64,000 nucleotides of DNA, from assembly GCA_046269235.1 (NCBI GenBank), contig JBJZOS010000001.1, forward strand, positions 496,001 through 560,000. Direction: 5' to 3'. The position numbers and the translations under genes were made by a program. Below, piece by piece: positions 1-7,484 of the stretch (positions are counted from its first letter, which is position 1; every line of letters starts with the position of its first letter). A model generated the notes under the pieces. That model searched no databases. It was given only the letters and a program-made list of their open reading frames with translations, and was not told the origin of the DNA. Source of the DNA: Soonwooa sp032078105 (GTDB taxonomy: Bacteria; Bacteroidota; Bacteroidia; Flavobacteriales; Weeksellaceae).

Positions 1-376
1 CTAAATTTCCTAAAAGTCCAAAAGGCAGTTCATAATCAACTTTATCTATCATGAACACACCTTTTTCGTTGGGTATAAATTCGTGGCGATGGTTCCATAA
101 TTTGTAAGGCCCTTTTTCCTGAAAATCCGTAAAACTCTTATTGGGAATTACCTCTGTAATTCTAGTTTTCCATTTCAAGGGAATGCCAAACAATGGCGAA
201 ACCGTGTAATCGATTATCATTCCTTCAAATATTTTATTTGTTTTCTGTTCAGATAACACGGTAAATGCCATATCTTTTGGGGTTATTTTTGATAAATTCA
301 TCGGTGATGAAAAAAACTCCCAAGCGGTTTGTAAATCACAATTCAATTGTTGTTCTCTGTATAATTCATGTTTCAT
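1..376 (-). CDS. SRPBCC family protein, C-terminus cut by window edge
   Basis: The frame opens at ATG 376 and runs off the left edge, so about 125 N-terminal residues are visible. It begins MKHELYREQQLNCDLQTAWE and continues with a hydrophobic strand pattern typical of SRPBCC (START/Bet v1-like) ligand-binding proteins. It starts 6 bases after the stop of the preceding TPR-like gene and is the last visible gene of the leftward carotenoid operon. SRPBCC proteins next to crtB/crtI are common in flavobacteria, but their exact role is unknown; binding a hydrophobic pigment intermediate is a guess. Family call is fairly secure, function is not. Confidence 0.7.
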   Translation of the reverse strand, partial: MKHELYREQQLNCDLQTAWEFFSSPMNLSKITPKDMAFTVLSEQKTNKIFEGMIIDYTVSPLFGIPLKWKTRITEVIPNKSFTDFQEKGPYKLWNHRHEFIPNEKGVFMIDKVDYELPFGLLGNL

Positions 377-382
377 AACTAA

Positions 383-835
383 TTACTTTAAGAGTGTTTC
401 AATATTTTTTTGAAGAAAATCTGAATTGATGTTTTTTTTGTTTTTAACAAGAAAATCCCTGTCTTCTTTTAAGTTGTTGTTGTACCCCAAAAAAGAAGGT
501 GCATTTTTCTGAACCGAAAACCGGATATATCTAATCTCAACATTTTCAGGTTCTTTACTAATGGCTAATTCAATGTTATTTTTTCCTTTTTTGAAAGTAG
601 CAAGTTTGCTCAATGGATTAAAAACATGATTTGCCCAAATCGTTTGATAAGCACCCAGATAGGCTAAAGCTATCACCGATTTTTCTTTAGAAAGTTCTAA
701 TTCCTCAATCATCTTTTTACAAAGTTTTTTATCCAGAACGGCTTTGTTGTAACTCATCCTAACCTCATTCAAATCTGAATTTGTAAAGGAAACATTCATC
801 AATAAAACGCTTAAAAATGACATTAAAATTTTCAT
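383..835 (-). CDS. TPR-like exported protein in carotenoid operon
   Basis: 150 residues. The N-terminus (MKILMSFLSVLLMNVSF) is a likely signal peptide, so the protein is probably periplasmic or surface-linked. The rest is helical with TPR-like spacing, including a segment reading AISKEPENVEIRYIRFSVQ around residue 95. The start codon overlaps the crtB stop by one base (TAATG), which implies translational coupling. No enzyme motif is visible. It lies between crtB and the SRPBCC gene, so it belongs to the pigment operon by position only; its function is not known. Confidence 0.65.
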   Translation of the reverse strand: MKILMSFLSVLLMNVSFTNSDLNEVRMSYNKAVLDKKLCKKMIEELELSKEKSVIALAYLGAYQTIWANHVFNPLSKLATFKKGKNNIELAISKEPENVEIRYIRFSVQKNAPSFLGYNNNLKEDRDFLVKNKKNINSDFLQKNIETLLK

Positions 836-1671
836 TACAAAAACGCTATTTTATACCTTACATAACTTTTAAAAGCCACAAATATTTTTTGAGGATTGGA
901 AACCCGAATCCTATTATTTAATATTTCGGAGGAAGTCTTACTTTTTATTCTCTTAAACAAAGAAATGTAATACTTATACGCCAAATACACACCGAACATA
1001 GACGAATTAGGAAGTTTTTTTATGCCGGTTAAAGCTTCTTTAAATTCCTGCTCTATCTCTTGTTCAATTTGACATTTTACACAATTATCAAATACGCACA
1101 TATCTACATTCGGAAAATAAGTTCTGCCTAAAATTTGATAATCGTCTTTTAAATCTCTTAAAAAATTTATCTTCTGAAAAGCAGAGCCTAATTTCATTGC
1201 ATACGGTTTTAACTCTTGAAATTTCTCTTTGTTTCCTTCCGTGAAAACCTGTAAACACATCAAGCCCACTACTTCGGCAGAACCGAAAATATATTCATCG
1301 TACAATGCTGAGTTGTAATCAATTTTTTGCAGATCCATTTCCATACTTTTAAGAAATTGCTCGATAAGAACCGTATCAATTTCATATTTATGCACTGTTT
1401 CCTGAAAACATTGTAAAATGGGATTAAGAGAAATTTTTTCTTCTAAGGCGTTTTGAGTTTCAATTTTTAATCTGTTTAACAGTGTTTCTTTATCGTACTC
1501 GTGAAAACTATCTACAATTTCATCCGCCAGTCTTACGAAGCCGTAAATAGCGTAAATAGCGTTGCGGATAGAAGGCTTTAATGCCAAAATACCCAAGGAA
1601 AAACTTGTGCTGTATTTTTGTGTTGTTATCTTACTTACCGAATAAGAAAGTTGGTCGAATAGCTGTTTCAT
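835..1671 (-). CDS. crtB: Phytoene synthase
   Basis: 278 residues, close to the usual size of bacterial phytoene synthases. It joins two geranylgeranyl diphosphates into phytoene, the first committed carotenoid step. Both aspartate-rich Mg-diphosphate motifs are present: DEIVDSFHEYD at residues 50-60 and RDLKDDYQILGRTYFP at 172-187, the latter with the conserved squalene/phytoene synthase signature. The gene lies 5 bases downstream of crtI and overlaps the next gene by one base, so it sits inside a marR-crtI-crtB operon. Squalene synthase is the main alternative, but the crtI neighbour makes phytoene synthase much more likely. Confidence 0.93.
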   Translation of the reverse strand: MKQLFDQLSYSVSKITTQKYSTSFSLGILALKPSIRNAIYAIYGFVRLADEIVDSFHEYDKETLLNRLKIETQNALEEKISLNPILQCFQETVHKYEIDTVLIEQFLKSMEMDLQKIDYNSALYDEYIFGSAEVVGLMCLQVFTEGNKEKFQELKPYAMKLGSAFQKINFLRDLKDDYQILGRTYFPNVDMCVFDNCVKCQIEQEIEQEFKEALTGIKKLPNSSMFGVYLAYKYYISLFKRIKSKTSSEILNNRIRVSNPQKIFVAFKSYVRYKIAFL

Positions 1672-1676
1672 ATTAA

Positions 1677-3149
1677 TCAGTTCTTGAATTTGGTTATTTC
1701 GTTAGCTACTATTTTACCCGATATAATTGACGGTGGAACGCCTGGACCGGGAACAGTTAATTGCCCCGTATAAAATAGATTATTTACTTTTTTATTTCTC
1801 ATTTTCGGCTTCAAAACCGCTGTTTGATTAAGGGTGTTTGCCAAACCATACGCATTCCCGCCATAGGCATTGTAATCTTGTACAAAGTCCGTTACGCAAT
1901 AACTTCTGTGGTACTCAATTTTTGAAGCCAAGTCTGCAATGCCCGTATGTTTTTCAATTCGGGAAAGCATTTCTGCCAAATATTTTTCCCGATTTGTTTC
2001 ATCGTCTTGAATGTCAATTGCCAAAGGCATCAACAAGAACAGATTTTCTTTTCCTTTTGGTGCAACAATCTTATCTGTTTTAGAAGGACAACAAGCATAA
2101 AACAGTGGTTTTTCTGGCCATTTTTTTTCTCCATAAATACAATCAATATGCTCGTCTAAATCGTTTTCAAAAAATAGTGTGTGGTGTTTGAGGTTGGGAA
2201 TAGTTTGATTTATACCTAAATAAAATATCAAACTTGACGGTGCAAAAGTTCTACTTTGCCAATATTCTTTGGTATAATTTCTTAATCGTTCCTCTAAAAG
2301 TGTTTCGGTGTGATGATAATCTGAAGAAGCTATTACGGTGTCAAATGTTATATTTTCTCCATTTATTTGCAAAGAAGTTATTTTGTTATGGCTCGTATTG
2401 ATTTTCTCAACCGTTTTATTAAAATGAAAAATTGCTCCTTGTTTTTCTGCTACCTGCTGCATTGCCAATACCAATTGGTAAAATCCTCCCATCGGATAAT
2501 GCGTACCCAATGCGTAGCCTCCATAATTCATCAGACTGTACAATGCTGGAATATTTTTTGGCGATGCTCCTAAAAAAATAACAGGAAATTCCATCAGCGT
2601 TCGTAACTTCTCATCTTTAAAGTAGCTACCAACATAGCTTCTGAAATTGGTGAGCAAATTTAATTTCAATGCACTTTTCGCAATTTTGGGAGAAACAAAT
2701 TCTAACCAACTGTGACTAGGTTTTGTAACGAAGTCTTTCATACCCACCTCGTATTTGTACTTTGCCGACTGCATAAATTTCTCCAATTGAACGCCTGCGC
2801 CTTTTTCGGTTTTTTCAAACAGGATTTTTAGTTCTTCGAAATTTTCAGGAATACTCATTTTTTCATCAGAAAAAATCATTTCAAACTGAGGATTTAAAGA
2901 AATTAAATCAAAGAAATCTGAGGTTTTGTAGCCGAAATCAGCAAAAAATTTATCCATAATATCAGGCATCCAATACCAACTTGGTCCCATGTCAAAAACA
3001 AAACCTTGCTCTGTGGTAAATTGTCTTGCTCTACCCCCAGGTTGATTGTGCTTTTCAAACACATGGACTTCATAGCCTGCTTTTGCTGTATAAGCAGCGG
3101 CCGATAATCCGGAAAATCCTGAACCTATTATAGCTACCTTTTTTTTCAT
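1677..3149 (-). CDS. crtI: Phytoene desaturase (CrtI type)
   Basis: 490 residues, normal CrtI length. It oxidises phytoene stepwise to lycopene using FAD. The N-terminal dinucleotide-binding fold has GSGFSG at residues 9-14 and an acidic residue about 18 positions later, followed by QPGGRAR. The C-terminus keeps the CrtI FAD signature TGQLTVPGPGVPPSIISGK near residues 460-478. Its start overlaps the marR stop by 4 bases (ATGA), so the two are coupled. The cyclase and hydroxylase needed for zeaxanthin-type pigment are not in this window. Confidence 0.94.
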   Translation of the reverse strand: MKKKVAIIGSGFSGLSAAAYTAKAGYEVHVFEKHNQPGGRARQFTTEQGFVFDMGPSWYWMPDIMDKFFADFGYKTSDFFDLISLNPQFEMIFSDEKMSIPENFEELKILFEKTEKGAGVQLEKFMQSAKYKYEVGMKDFVTKPSHSWLEFVSPKIAKSALKLNLLTNFRSYVGSYFKDEKLRTLMEFPVIFLGASPKNIPALYSLMNYGGYALGTHYPMGGFYQLVLAMQQVAEKQGAIFHFNKTVEKINTSHNKITSLQINGENITFDTVIASSDYHHTETLLEERLRNYTKEYWQSRTFAPSSLIFYLGINQTIPNLKHHTLFFENDLDEHIDCIYGEKKWPEKPLFYACCPSKTDKIVAPKGKENLFLLMPLAIDIQDDETNREKYLAEMLSRIEKHTGIADLASKIEYHRSYCVTDFVQDYNAYGGNAYGLANTLNQTAVLKPKMRNKKVNNLFYTGQLTVPGPGVPPSIISGKIVANEITKFKN

Positions 3150-3802
3150 TTGTTTAAATTTTTAAACGCTTCTTCCAATAAATTCTCTGTGTCAATATTT
3201 TTATTATAAATCTGTTGATGAAAATTATCGAGCTTATTGAGTAAGCGGATTAATTCCATTTTTTCATTTTGTGATAAATTTCCGGTAACGATGGAAGTAG
3301 CTTGCCGTATTTTATCCATTTGGTTCCCCAAGGCTTGAAGACCTGTTTCAGAAATTGAAATCACTTTACTTCGTTTATCCGTTTTAGATTTCCGCTGTTC
3401 GATCCAACCTTGATTGATTAAACGATTGATAATCTGCATTCCAACCGGCTTTTCATGTACGTTTTTTTTGATCAAATCCATTTTTGACATTTCGCCAAAA
3501 GCTTTGAGGTTGATTAGGTACGTAAAATCTTCCTGCGTAGAAAAATTCGACCCAAAAATTGCTGACTTGGAATAGCTTTTTGCATACCTATTCAAATGCA
3601 CAATCAAGGTGTTAATAACGCTTTCGGCACTTCTTCCATTTTCTTTTCCTTCCCAATCCAGTTCGGTACTAATGGTTTTAGTAGTTGAAGAAATCCAATC
3701 TTTAAATCCATCAACAGATGTTTCATATGATTTGCTCCCCTCATTTTGACTATCAAACTCCTGAACCAAATCGAGTACATCTTTAATTAAACCATAATTC
3801 AT
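3146..3802 (-). CDS. MarR-family transcriptional regulator of carotenoid operon
   Basis: 218 residues with a winged-helix core at about residues 75-155: a DNA-recognition segment (KPVGMQIINRLINQGWIEQR) followed by the wing (KSKTDKRSKVISISETG), typical of MarR. The N-terminal 70 residues extend beyond the standard MarR domain. As first gene of the crt operon and overlapping crtI by 4 bases, it probably controls its own promoter and pigment synthesis. An inverted repeat overlapping the -7 element just upstream fits autoregulation. The effector is unknown. Confidence 0.82.
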   Translation of the reverse strand: MNYGLIKDVLDLVQEFDSQNEGSKSYETSVDGFKDWISSTTKTISTELDWEGKENGRSAESVINTLIVHLNRYAKSYSKSAIFGSNFSTQEDFTYLINLKAFGEMSKMDLIKKNVHEKPVGMQIINRLINQGWIEQRKSKTDKRSKVISISETGLQALGNQMDKIRQATSIVTGNLSQNEKMELIRLLNKLDNFHQQIYNKNIDTENLLEEAFKNLNK

Positions 3803-3821
3803 TTTTCCTGATTTTAGAATA

Positions 3822-3851
3822 CAAATGTACTTTTTATTTTTAAATAAAGTA
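3822..3851 (-). promoter_or_regulatory. crt operon promoter with candidate MarR operator
   Basis: On the minus strand TACATTTG (3822-3829) matches the Bacteroidetes -7 consensus TAnnTTTG, 20 bases before the marR start. The inverted repeat TACTTT (3828-3833) / AAAGTA (3846-3851), with a 12-base spacer, overlaps it and could be the regulator's operator. No convincing -33 TTG was found at the right distance. The assignment is inferred from sequence only. Confidence 0.45.
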
Positions 3852-3912
3852 TATAAATAGATTATTATTTGAAATATTAGTTTAATTATGTACTAATTCA
3901 TTACTTAGTAGT

Positions 3913-4202
3913 ATGAAAAAAATACTTTTAGGATTTTATTTCATCTTGATTGGAAACAGCATTTTTCATTAAACAATGGGTACTAATAATGATCTAGTAA
4001 AAAATAAAAATACACAAAAATACCAATTGGCGTGGTTCTTAAATTTGTCGAAAAAGACACAGTAAAAACAGTATCCGATGAAAACGGAAACTTTTCAATT
4101 CAACTTTCTCTTAGAAAATATAATTTAGAAACTTCGTATATTGGTTGCACACCTTTCACGCTTTACAACATTAATTTGATTAGTCATATTATTGTTTTGT
4201 GA
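3913..4202 (+). pseudogene. Relic of a carboxypeptidase-regulatory-like secreted protein
   Basis: An ATG at 3913 opens a short signal-peptide-like frame (MKKILLGFYFILIGNSIFH) that stops after 19 codons. In another frame, 4032-4202 reads VVLKFVEKDTVKTVSDENG then FSIQLSLRKY, the pattern of a CarboxypepD_reg-like beta-sandwich found at the N-terminus of many Bacteroidetes surface proteins. At least one frameshift and an early stop separate the two parts, and nothing follows. This is a decayed 5' fragment. Confidence 0.5.
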
Positions 4203-4217
4203 GATTATTATTTCAGT

Positions 4218-4508
4218 TTATGCTTGACTAGATATTTCAAAATTTTTAAACAACTTCTCAATATTCTCCTTCCCTACAGGATTTTGACTATGTATAGCGT
4301 AATCAGGCAATTTCAATTGATGATCCAAACAAAACTCAATCAAAAATTAGCACAATCAAAACCAGTTTTCCCTTCCCAAATCGTGATCGAAAGAAATAAA
4401 ATCAGGAAATCCAACTTCGGCAATGTATTCAACAAATTCCTCATAAGAATATACATGATCGAAATTTTCAGGTTTTGGACGTAAATCGTCTAGGTATAGA
4501 TTTTTCAT
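4218..4508 (-). pseudogene. Frameshifted cyclic-phosphate processing receiver-domain protein
   Basis: From ATG 4508 the frame reads MKNLYLDDLRPKPENFDHVY ... FISFDHDLGRENWF and stops. Shifting frame by one base at about 4367-4375 continues GFDCANFLIEFCLDHQLKLP then YAIHSQNPVGKENIEKLFKN to a stop at 4218. Together they make a complete protein of about 96 residues of the family named cyclic-phosphate processing receiver domain, with the LYLDD, SFDHDLG, GxDCA and HSxNPVGxxNI motifs intact. A single-base deletion next to the run GGGAAAAC explains the break. It is either a recent pseudogene or a homopolymer sequencing error. Confidence 0.7.
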
Positions 4509-4511
4509 TAG

Positions 4512-4700
4512 TTAAATTTTAAAATAAAAATAAGTTGCAGCAAAGCCAAAACATGACCTATTACAATTATTTTGAGTGAAAAAAAATAGTCTTGAGGTCA
4601 GTCTTTTTCCTAAAACATTTTCGTTTCTACAAGTTTGAAGTAATTTGAAAACAAAACCTCGTAGAACGCCGATGTTATGGTTTTTTTTAATTATTGTGCT
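4512..4700 (-). other. Non-coding intergenic block with coding-like but unsupported frame
   Basis: An open frame of 64 codons exists on the minus strand here, but it has no credible start context, lacks a recognisable domain and is rich in Phe, Asn and Cys as expected from AT-rich non-coding DNA. The segment containing TAGAACGCCGATGTTATGG (4662-4680) looks like a recurring intergenic element rather than a gene. I could not assign it. Confidence 0.3.
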
Positions 4701-4805
4701 TTTCATAATATTTCTTAGAAGCGCAATAATTATGGAGCAATTATTTAATTAATCTTTATGGATTTTCTGTTGCTAATTCTTGAGTGCTTTTTTTATTTCT
4801 GAAAA

Positions 4806-4985
4806 TTTGTTATTCATTAGAAAATATTTAATAATGTTGGTTCTAGCGTTCTGTCTTTTAGTTTTTTATAAATGAAGGAAATCAGTTGCAACAATGTCAA
4901 CGTTGTCACATTCTGGCTCTTCACCGAAATAGATATGTCCAAAATTCTTTTCAGAGACGTCAATAGTAAAAAAAAGAATATCCAT
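4806..4985 (-). pseudogene. Relic resembling a SMI1/KNR4 (SUKH) immunity-type protein
   Basis: A 39-codon frame from ATG 4985 to a stop at 4866 contains FGEEPECDNVDIVATDF, the acidic, Asp/Asn-rich C-terminal pattern of SUKH/SMI1-KNR4 proteins. One base shift near 4872 continues into FIYKKLKDRTLEPTLLNIF, which would be the natural C-terminus. The N-terminal half is not recognisable upstream. The family call is tentative; the region is a truncated, frameshifted remnant. Confidence 0.35.
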
Positions 4986-5128
4986 TTTTAAACGAAATTA
5001 CAATCGGTAAATGTATTTTCCATAGGACTTTTACAATATTTTGATAATCTTGATCTCCATCAAAGACCTCCACACTTAGTAATATCTTTAAAAACAATTA
5101 TTATCGTGGATAAATTGATTTTTGATCA

Positions 5129-5356
5129 TCATAGATTTGATAAGAAAATAGCTGAAAATATTAGCGTTGTTATGATAAGAACAGCAATGCCAGAAAAAAC
5201 AAAGCTAAGAAAATAGTAAAGTCCATTTTTAGTTTTCTTTTGAACTTTGTTGATAATAAAAGCTATGATAACAGCGAAAAGTCCCGCGCAAAAGAAGATG
5301 AGTAAGGCGATTTGTATTAATGCTCCTTCGATGTCTATGTTTGCAGATGATAGCAT
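5129..5356 (-). CDS. Small two-helix membrane protein
   Basis: 75 residues from ATG 5356. Two strongly hydrophobic segments, at about residues 12-34 and 48-72, are separated by a basic loop (NKVQKKTKNG), giving a small integral membrane protein. There is no recognisable domain. The clean transmembrane pattern and the positive-inside loop argue that it is real rather than chance. It lies alone between gene relics and rpoD; its function is unknown. Confidence 0.5.
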   Translation of the reverse strand: MLSSANIDIEGALIQIALLIFFCAGLFAVIIAFIINKVQKKTKNGLYYFLSFVFSGIAVLIITTLIFSAIFLSNL

Positions 5357-5616
5357 AATGATGTTTTATTTTAGCTACGATAAGATGGATTTGTTGTAAG
5401 GCCAGCAGTCTATACAAAACAAAACCCACCAAAAGAAAAGATAGTGAAGTTTTAATTTTAGATTTTGCAACATTGGTTTGTATTATCGATCAGTCGATCG
5501 ACCTCTCGTGGAAAGAATAAGCTTCAATACAAAATAGGGGAGTTATTTAAGGCACAAAATCTCTTTCGGAAAAACTCTAAGGGATATCGAGCTGCTTAAA
5601 GAAAAATGCTAATTAT

Positions 5617-5643
5617 AAAAAAGCCTCAACAAAGTTGAGACTT
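5617..5643 (-). terminator. rpoD transcription terminator
   Basis: On the minus strand AAGTCTCAAC and GTTGAGGCTT form a 10-bp stem (one G-T wobble) with a three-base loop, followed by a T run. It lies 20 bases past the rpoD stop. Confidence 0.8.
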
Positions 5644-5663
5644 AGATATTAAAATCGTTAAAA

Positions 5664-6530
5664 CTATTTACCCAAATATGATTTTAGGATTTTGCTTCGC
5701 GAATTATGTTTCAGACGCTTGATTGCTTTTTCTTTAATCTGACGAACACGCTCTCTTGTAAGATCAAACGTTTCCCCGATTTCTTCCAAAGTCATAGGAT
5801 GCTTACCACCCAGTCCAAAATACAATCTTACTAAATCGGCTTCTCTCGGCGTCAATGTATTAAGAGCTCTTTCGATCTCAATCTGCAAAGACTCCAGCAT
5901 AAGGTCTTTGTCAGGACTAGGAGATTCTCCAGAACGCAAAACGTCGTATAGGTTAGAGTCTTCACCCTCAACAAGCGGGGCATCCATCGACAGGTGACGA
6001 CCAGAGTTTTTCATAGACTCTTTAATGTCGTCCTCGCTCATGTCAAGCACTTCAGCCAATTCTTCAGGAGAAGGTGGTCTTTCGTTCTCCTGCTCTAGGT
6101 GTGCATAGGCTTTGTTGATTTTGTTGATAGAGCCGATCTTGTTCAACGGAAGTCTTACAATTCTCGATTGCTCAGCCAAAGCTTGCAAGATAGATTGTCT
6201 AATCCACCATACTGCATAAGAGATAAATTTGAAACCTCTAGTTTCATCATAACGTTTAGCAGCTTTCATTAAGCCCAAGTTGCCCTCATTGATAAGATCC
6301 GGAAGAGAAAGACCTTGGTTTTGGTATTGCTTAGATACGGATACTACGAAACGAAGGTTGGCTTTAATAAGTTTTTCCAATGCAGCTCTATCGCCGGCGC
6401 GGATACGTTGTGCCAAATCTACTTCTTCGTCAGCCGTAATCAATTCTACTTTACCAATTTCCTGTAGATATTTATCTAGCGAAGCGGTTTCCCTGTTGGT
6501 AACCTGTTTTGTAATTTTTAACTGTCTCAT
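5664..6530 (-). CDS. rpoD: Primary RNA polymerase sigma factor (RpoD/SigA)
   Basis: 288 residues when started at ATG 6530 (MRQLKITKQVTNRETASLDK), the conserved start in Bacteroidetes; an ATG five codons upstream would add an atypical MSDFI. Region 1.2 (DKYLQEIGKVELITADEEVD), region 2 (NLRFVVSVSKQYQNQGLSLP ... YAVWWIRQSI), region 3 and region 4 with the helix-turn-helix DLTRERVRQIKEKAIKRLK are all present. The short length without region 1.1 is normal for this phylum, whose primary sigma factor reads the TTG / TAnnTTTG promoters noted elsewhere in this window. It is transcribed alone. Confidence 0.96.
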   Translation of the reverse strand: MRQLKITKQVTNRETASLDKYLQEIGKVELITADEEVDLAQRIRAGDRAALEKLIKANLRFVVSVSKQYQNQGLSLPDLINEGNLGLMKAAKRYDETRGFKFISYAVWWIRQSILQALAEQSRIVRLPLNKIGSINKINKAYAHLEQENERPPSPEELAEVLDMSEDDIKESMKNSGRHLSMDAPLVEGEDSNLYDVLRSGESPSPDKDLMLESLQIEIERALNTLTPREADLVRLYFGLGGKHPMTLEEIGETFDLTRERVRQIKEKAIKRLKHNSRSKILKSYLGK

Positions 6531-7033
6531 TATAAAATCACTCAATGTAGAGTTCTATTATATTATACGAAGAAGTTTGCCAAAAGGTTACAAACAATTC
6601 ATTTTAACTATTAATTATTATTTTTTTAAGAGGTATCAAAATCTAACAAAGAACATATAACGATTAAAAAAAAGTTGCGGGTAAAATTTTAAAACTAGCT
6701 CTAGGGCGTCTTAACCAGCTGTCACTAGTCGCTGCGCCGCGCCCAAGCTTTTGCTCGCGCCTGCGGCGCGAGCTCCAACATGCCGTTCCATCTGGGACGC
6801 GGGTGGGGGATAAGAACCTATAGTTCTGATTTTTAATTCGCAATTTATACTTACTAAAATACGCGAATCTATAGCCTCAATTTGGCAGGGTGTTTGAGCT
6901 CGTTACAAAAAATATGGACAAAAACGTGGCTTTGTAACAGCGAGTAGCGAAAGCAGGTTCTCGGCTCCTAAAAATTTTAGCACTGAAAATCAATGAGTTA
7001 AATATGCTACTTAAAATATTTTACTACTTTGTA
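6531..7033. other. 500-bp intergenic region with GC-rich hairpin block
   Basis: No gene was found. A strongly GC-rich block (about 6704-6810) sits in AT-rich sequence and carries a perfect 9-bp hairpin with a TGC loop at 6753-6773 (GCTCGCGCC / GGCGCGAGC). A second block at 6898-6965 reads GTAACAGCGAGTAGCGAAAG. Both blocks resemble the intergenic region at 26.2-26.5 kb, suggesting a dispersed intergenic repeat family. Confidence 0.45.
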
Positions 7034-7065
7034 TTGCATAATACCAAACTTAATACATATCTTTG
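7034..7065 (+). promoter_or_regulatory. Promoter of the PadR/PspC operon
   Basis: TTG (7034-7036) and TATCTTTG (7058-7065) are separated by 21 bases, a good match to the flavobacterial -33 TTG / -7 TAnnTTTG promoter. The operon's first start codon is 80 bases downstream. Confidence 0.7.
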
Positions 7066-7144
7066 CTATGTAATATTACTTAAACTGTGTAGAAAAGCTA
7101 GGTCGCTTTTCAAGAATAACGATCATTAATAATCATAAAACACT

Positions 7145-7474
7145 ATGAATACAGAAAATACAAAAGCGCAAATGCGTAAAGGCATTCTGGAGTTCTGTAT
7201 TTTGAGCCTTATTCAGAGTCGAGAAATGTATGTTTCGGATCTGATTGACGAACTCAAAAAAGGGAAACTGGATGTGGTAGAAGGAACGCTCTACCCGTTA
7301 TTAACCCGATTGAAAAATGGAGAATTCCTTAACTACCGTTGGGAAGAATCTACAAGCGGACCACCAAGAAAGTATTATCAAATCACCGAAAAAGGTAGTC
7401 TTTTCTTGAAAGAATTACAAAATACTTGGAACGACCTGACAGAGTCGGTTAACCAAATTACAAAACCACAATAA
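7145..7474 (+). CDS. PadR-family transcriptional regulator
   Basis: 109 residues, typical of the compact PadR family. The winged helix spans about residues 10-85, with KGILEFCILSLIQSREMYVS at the start, the recognition helix region EGTLYPLLTRLKNGEFL, and the wing SGPPRKYYQITEKG. It is followed after 10 bases by a PspC-domain membrane protein, a standard Bacteroidetes pairing in which the regulator is thought to control the membrane-stress protein. A good promoter lies 80 bases upstream. Confidence 0.9.
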   Translation: MNTENTKAQMRKGILEFCILSLIQSREMYVSDLIDELKKGKLDVVEGTLYPLLTRLKNGEFLNYRWEESTSGPPRKYYQITEKGSLFLKELQNTWNDLTESVNQITKPQ

Positions 7475-7484
7475 CATTAAAACT

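Noticed and set aside
1838..2573. Plus-strand frames inside crtI
   Set aside because: They are antisense shadows of a well-conserved gene with no domain of their own.
4512..4706. 64-codon minus-strand frame and possible integron attC-like site
   Set aside because: No start context or domain. The AACGCCGATGTTATG stretch recalled a cassette recombination site, but I could not show the paired R and L boxes and no integrase is present.
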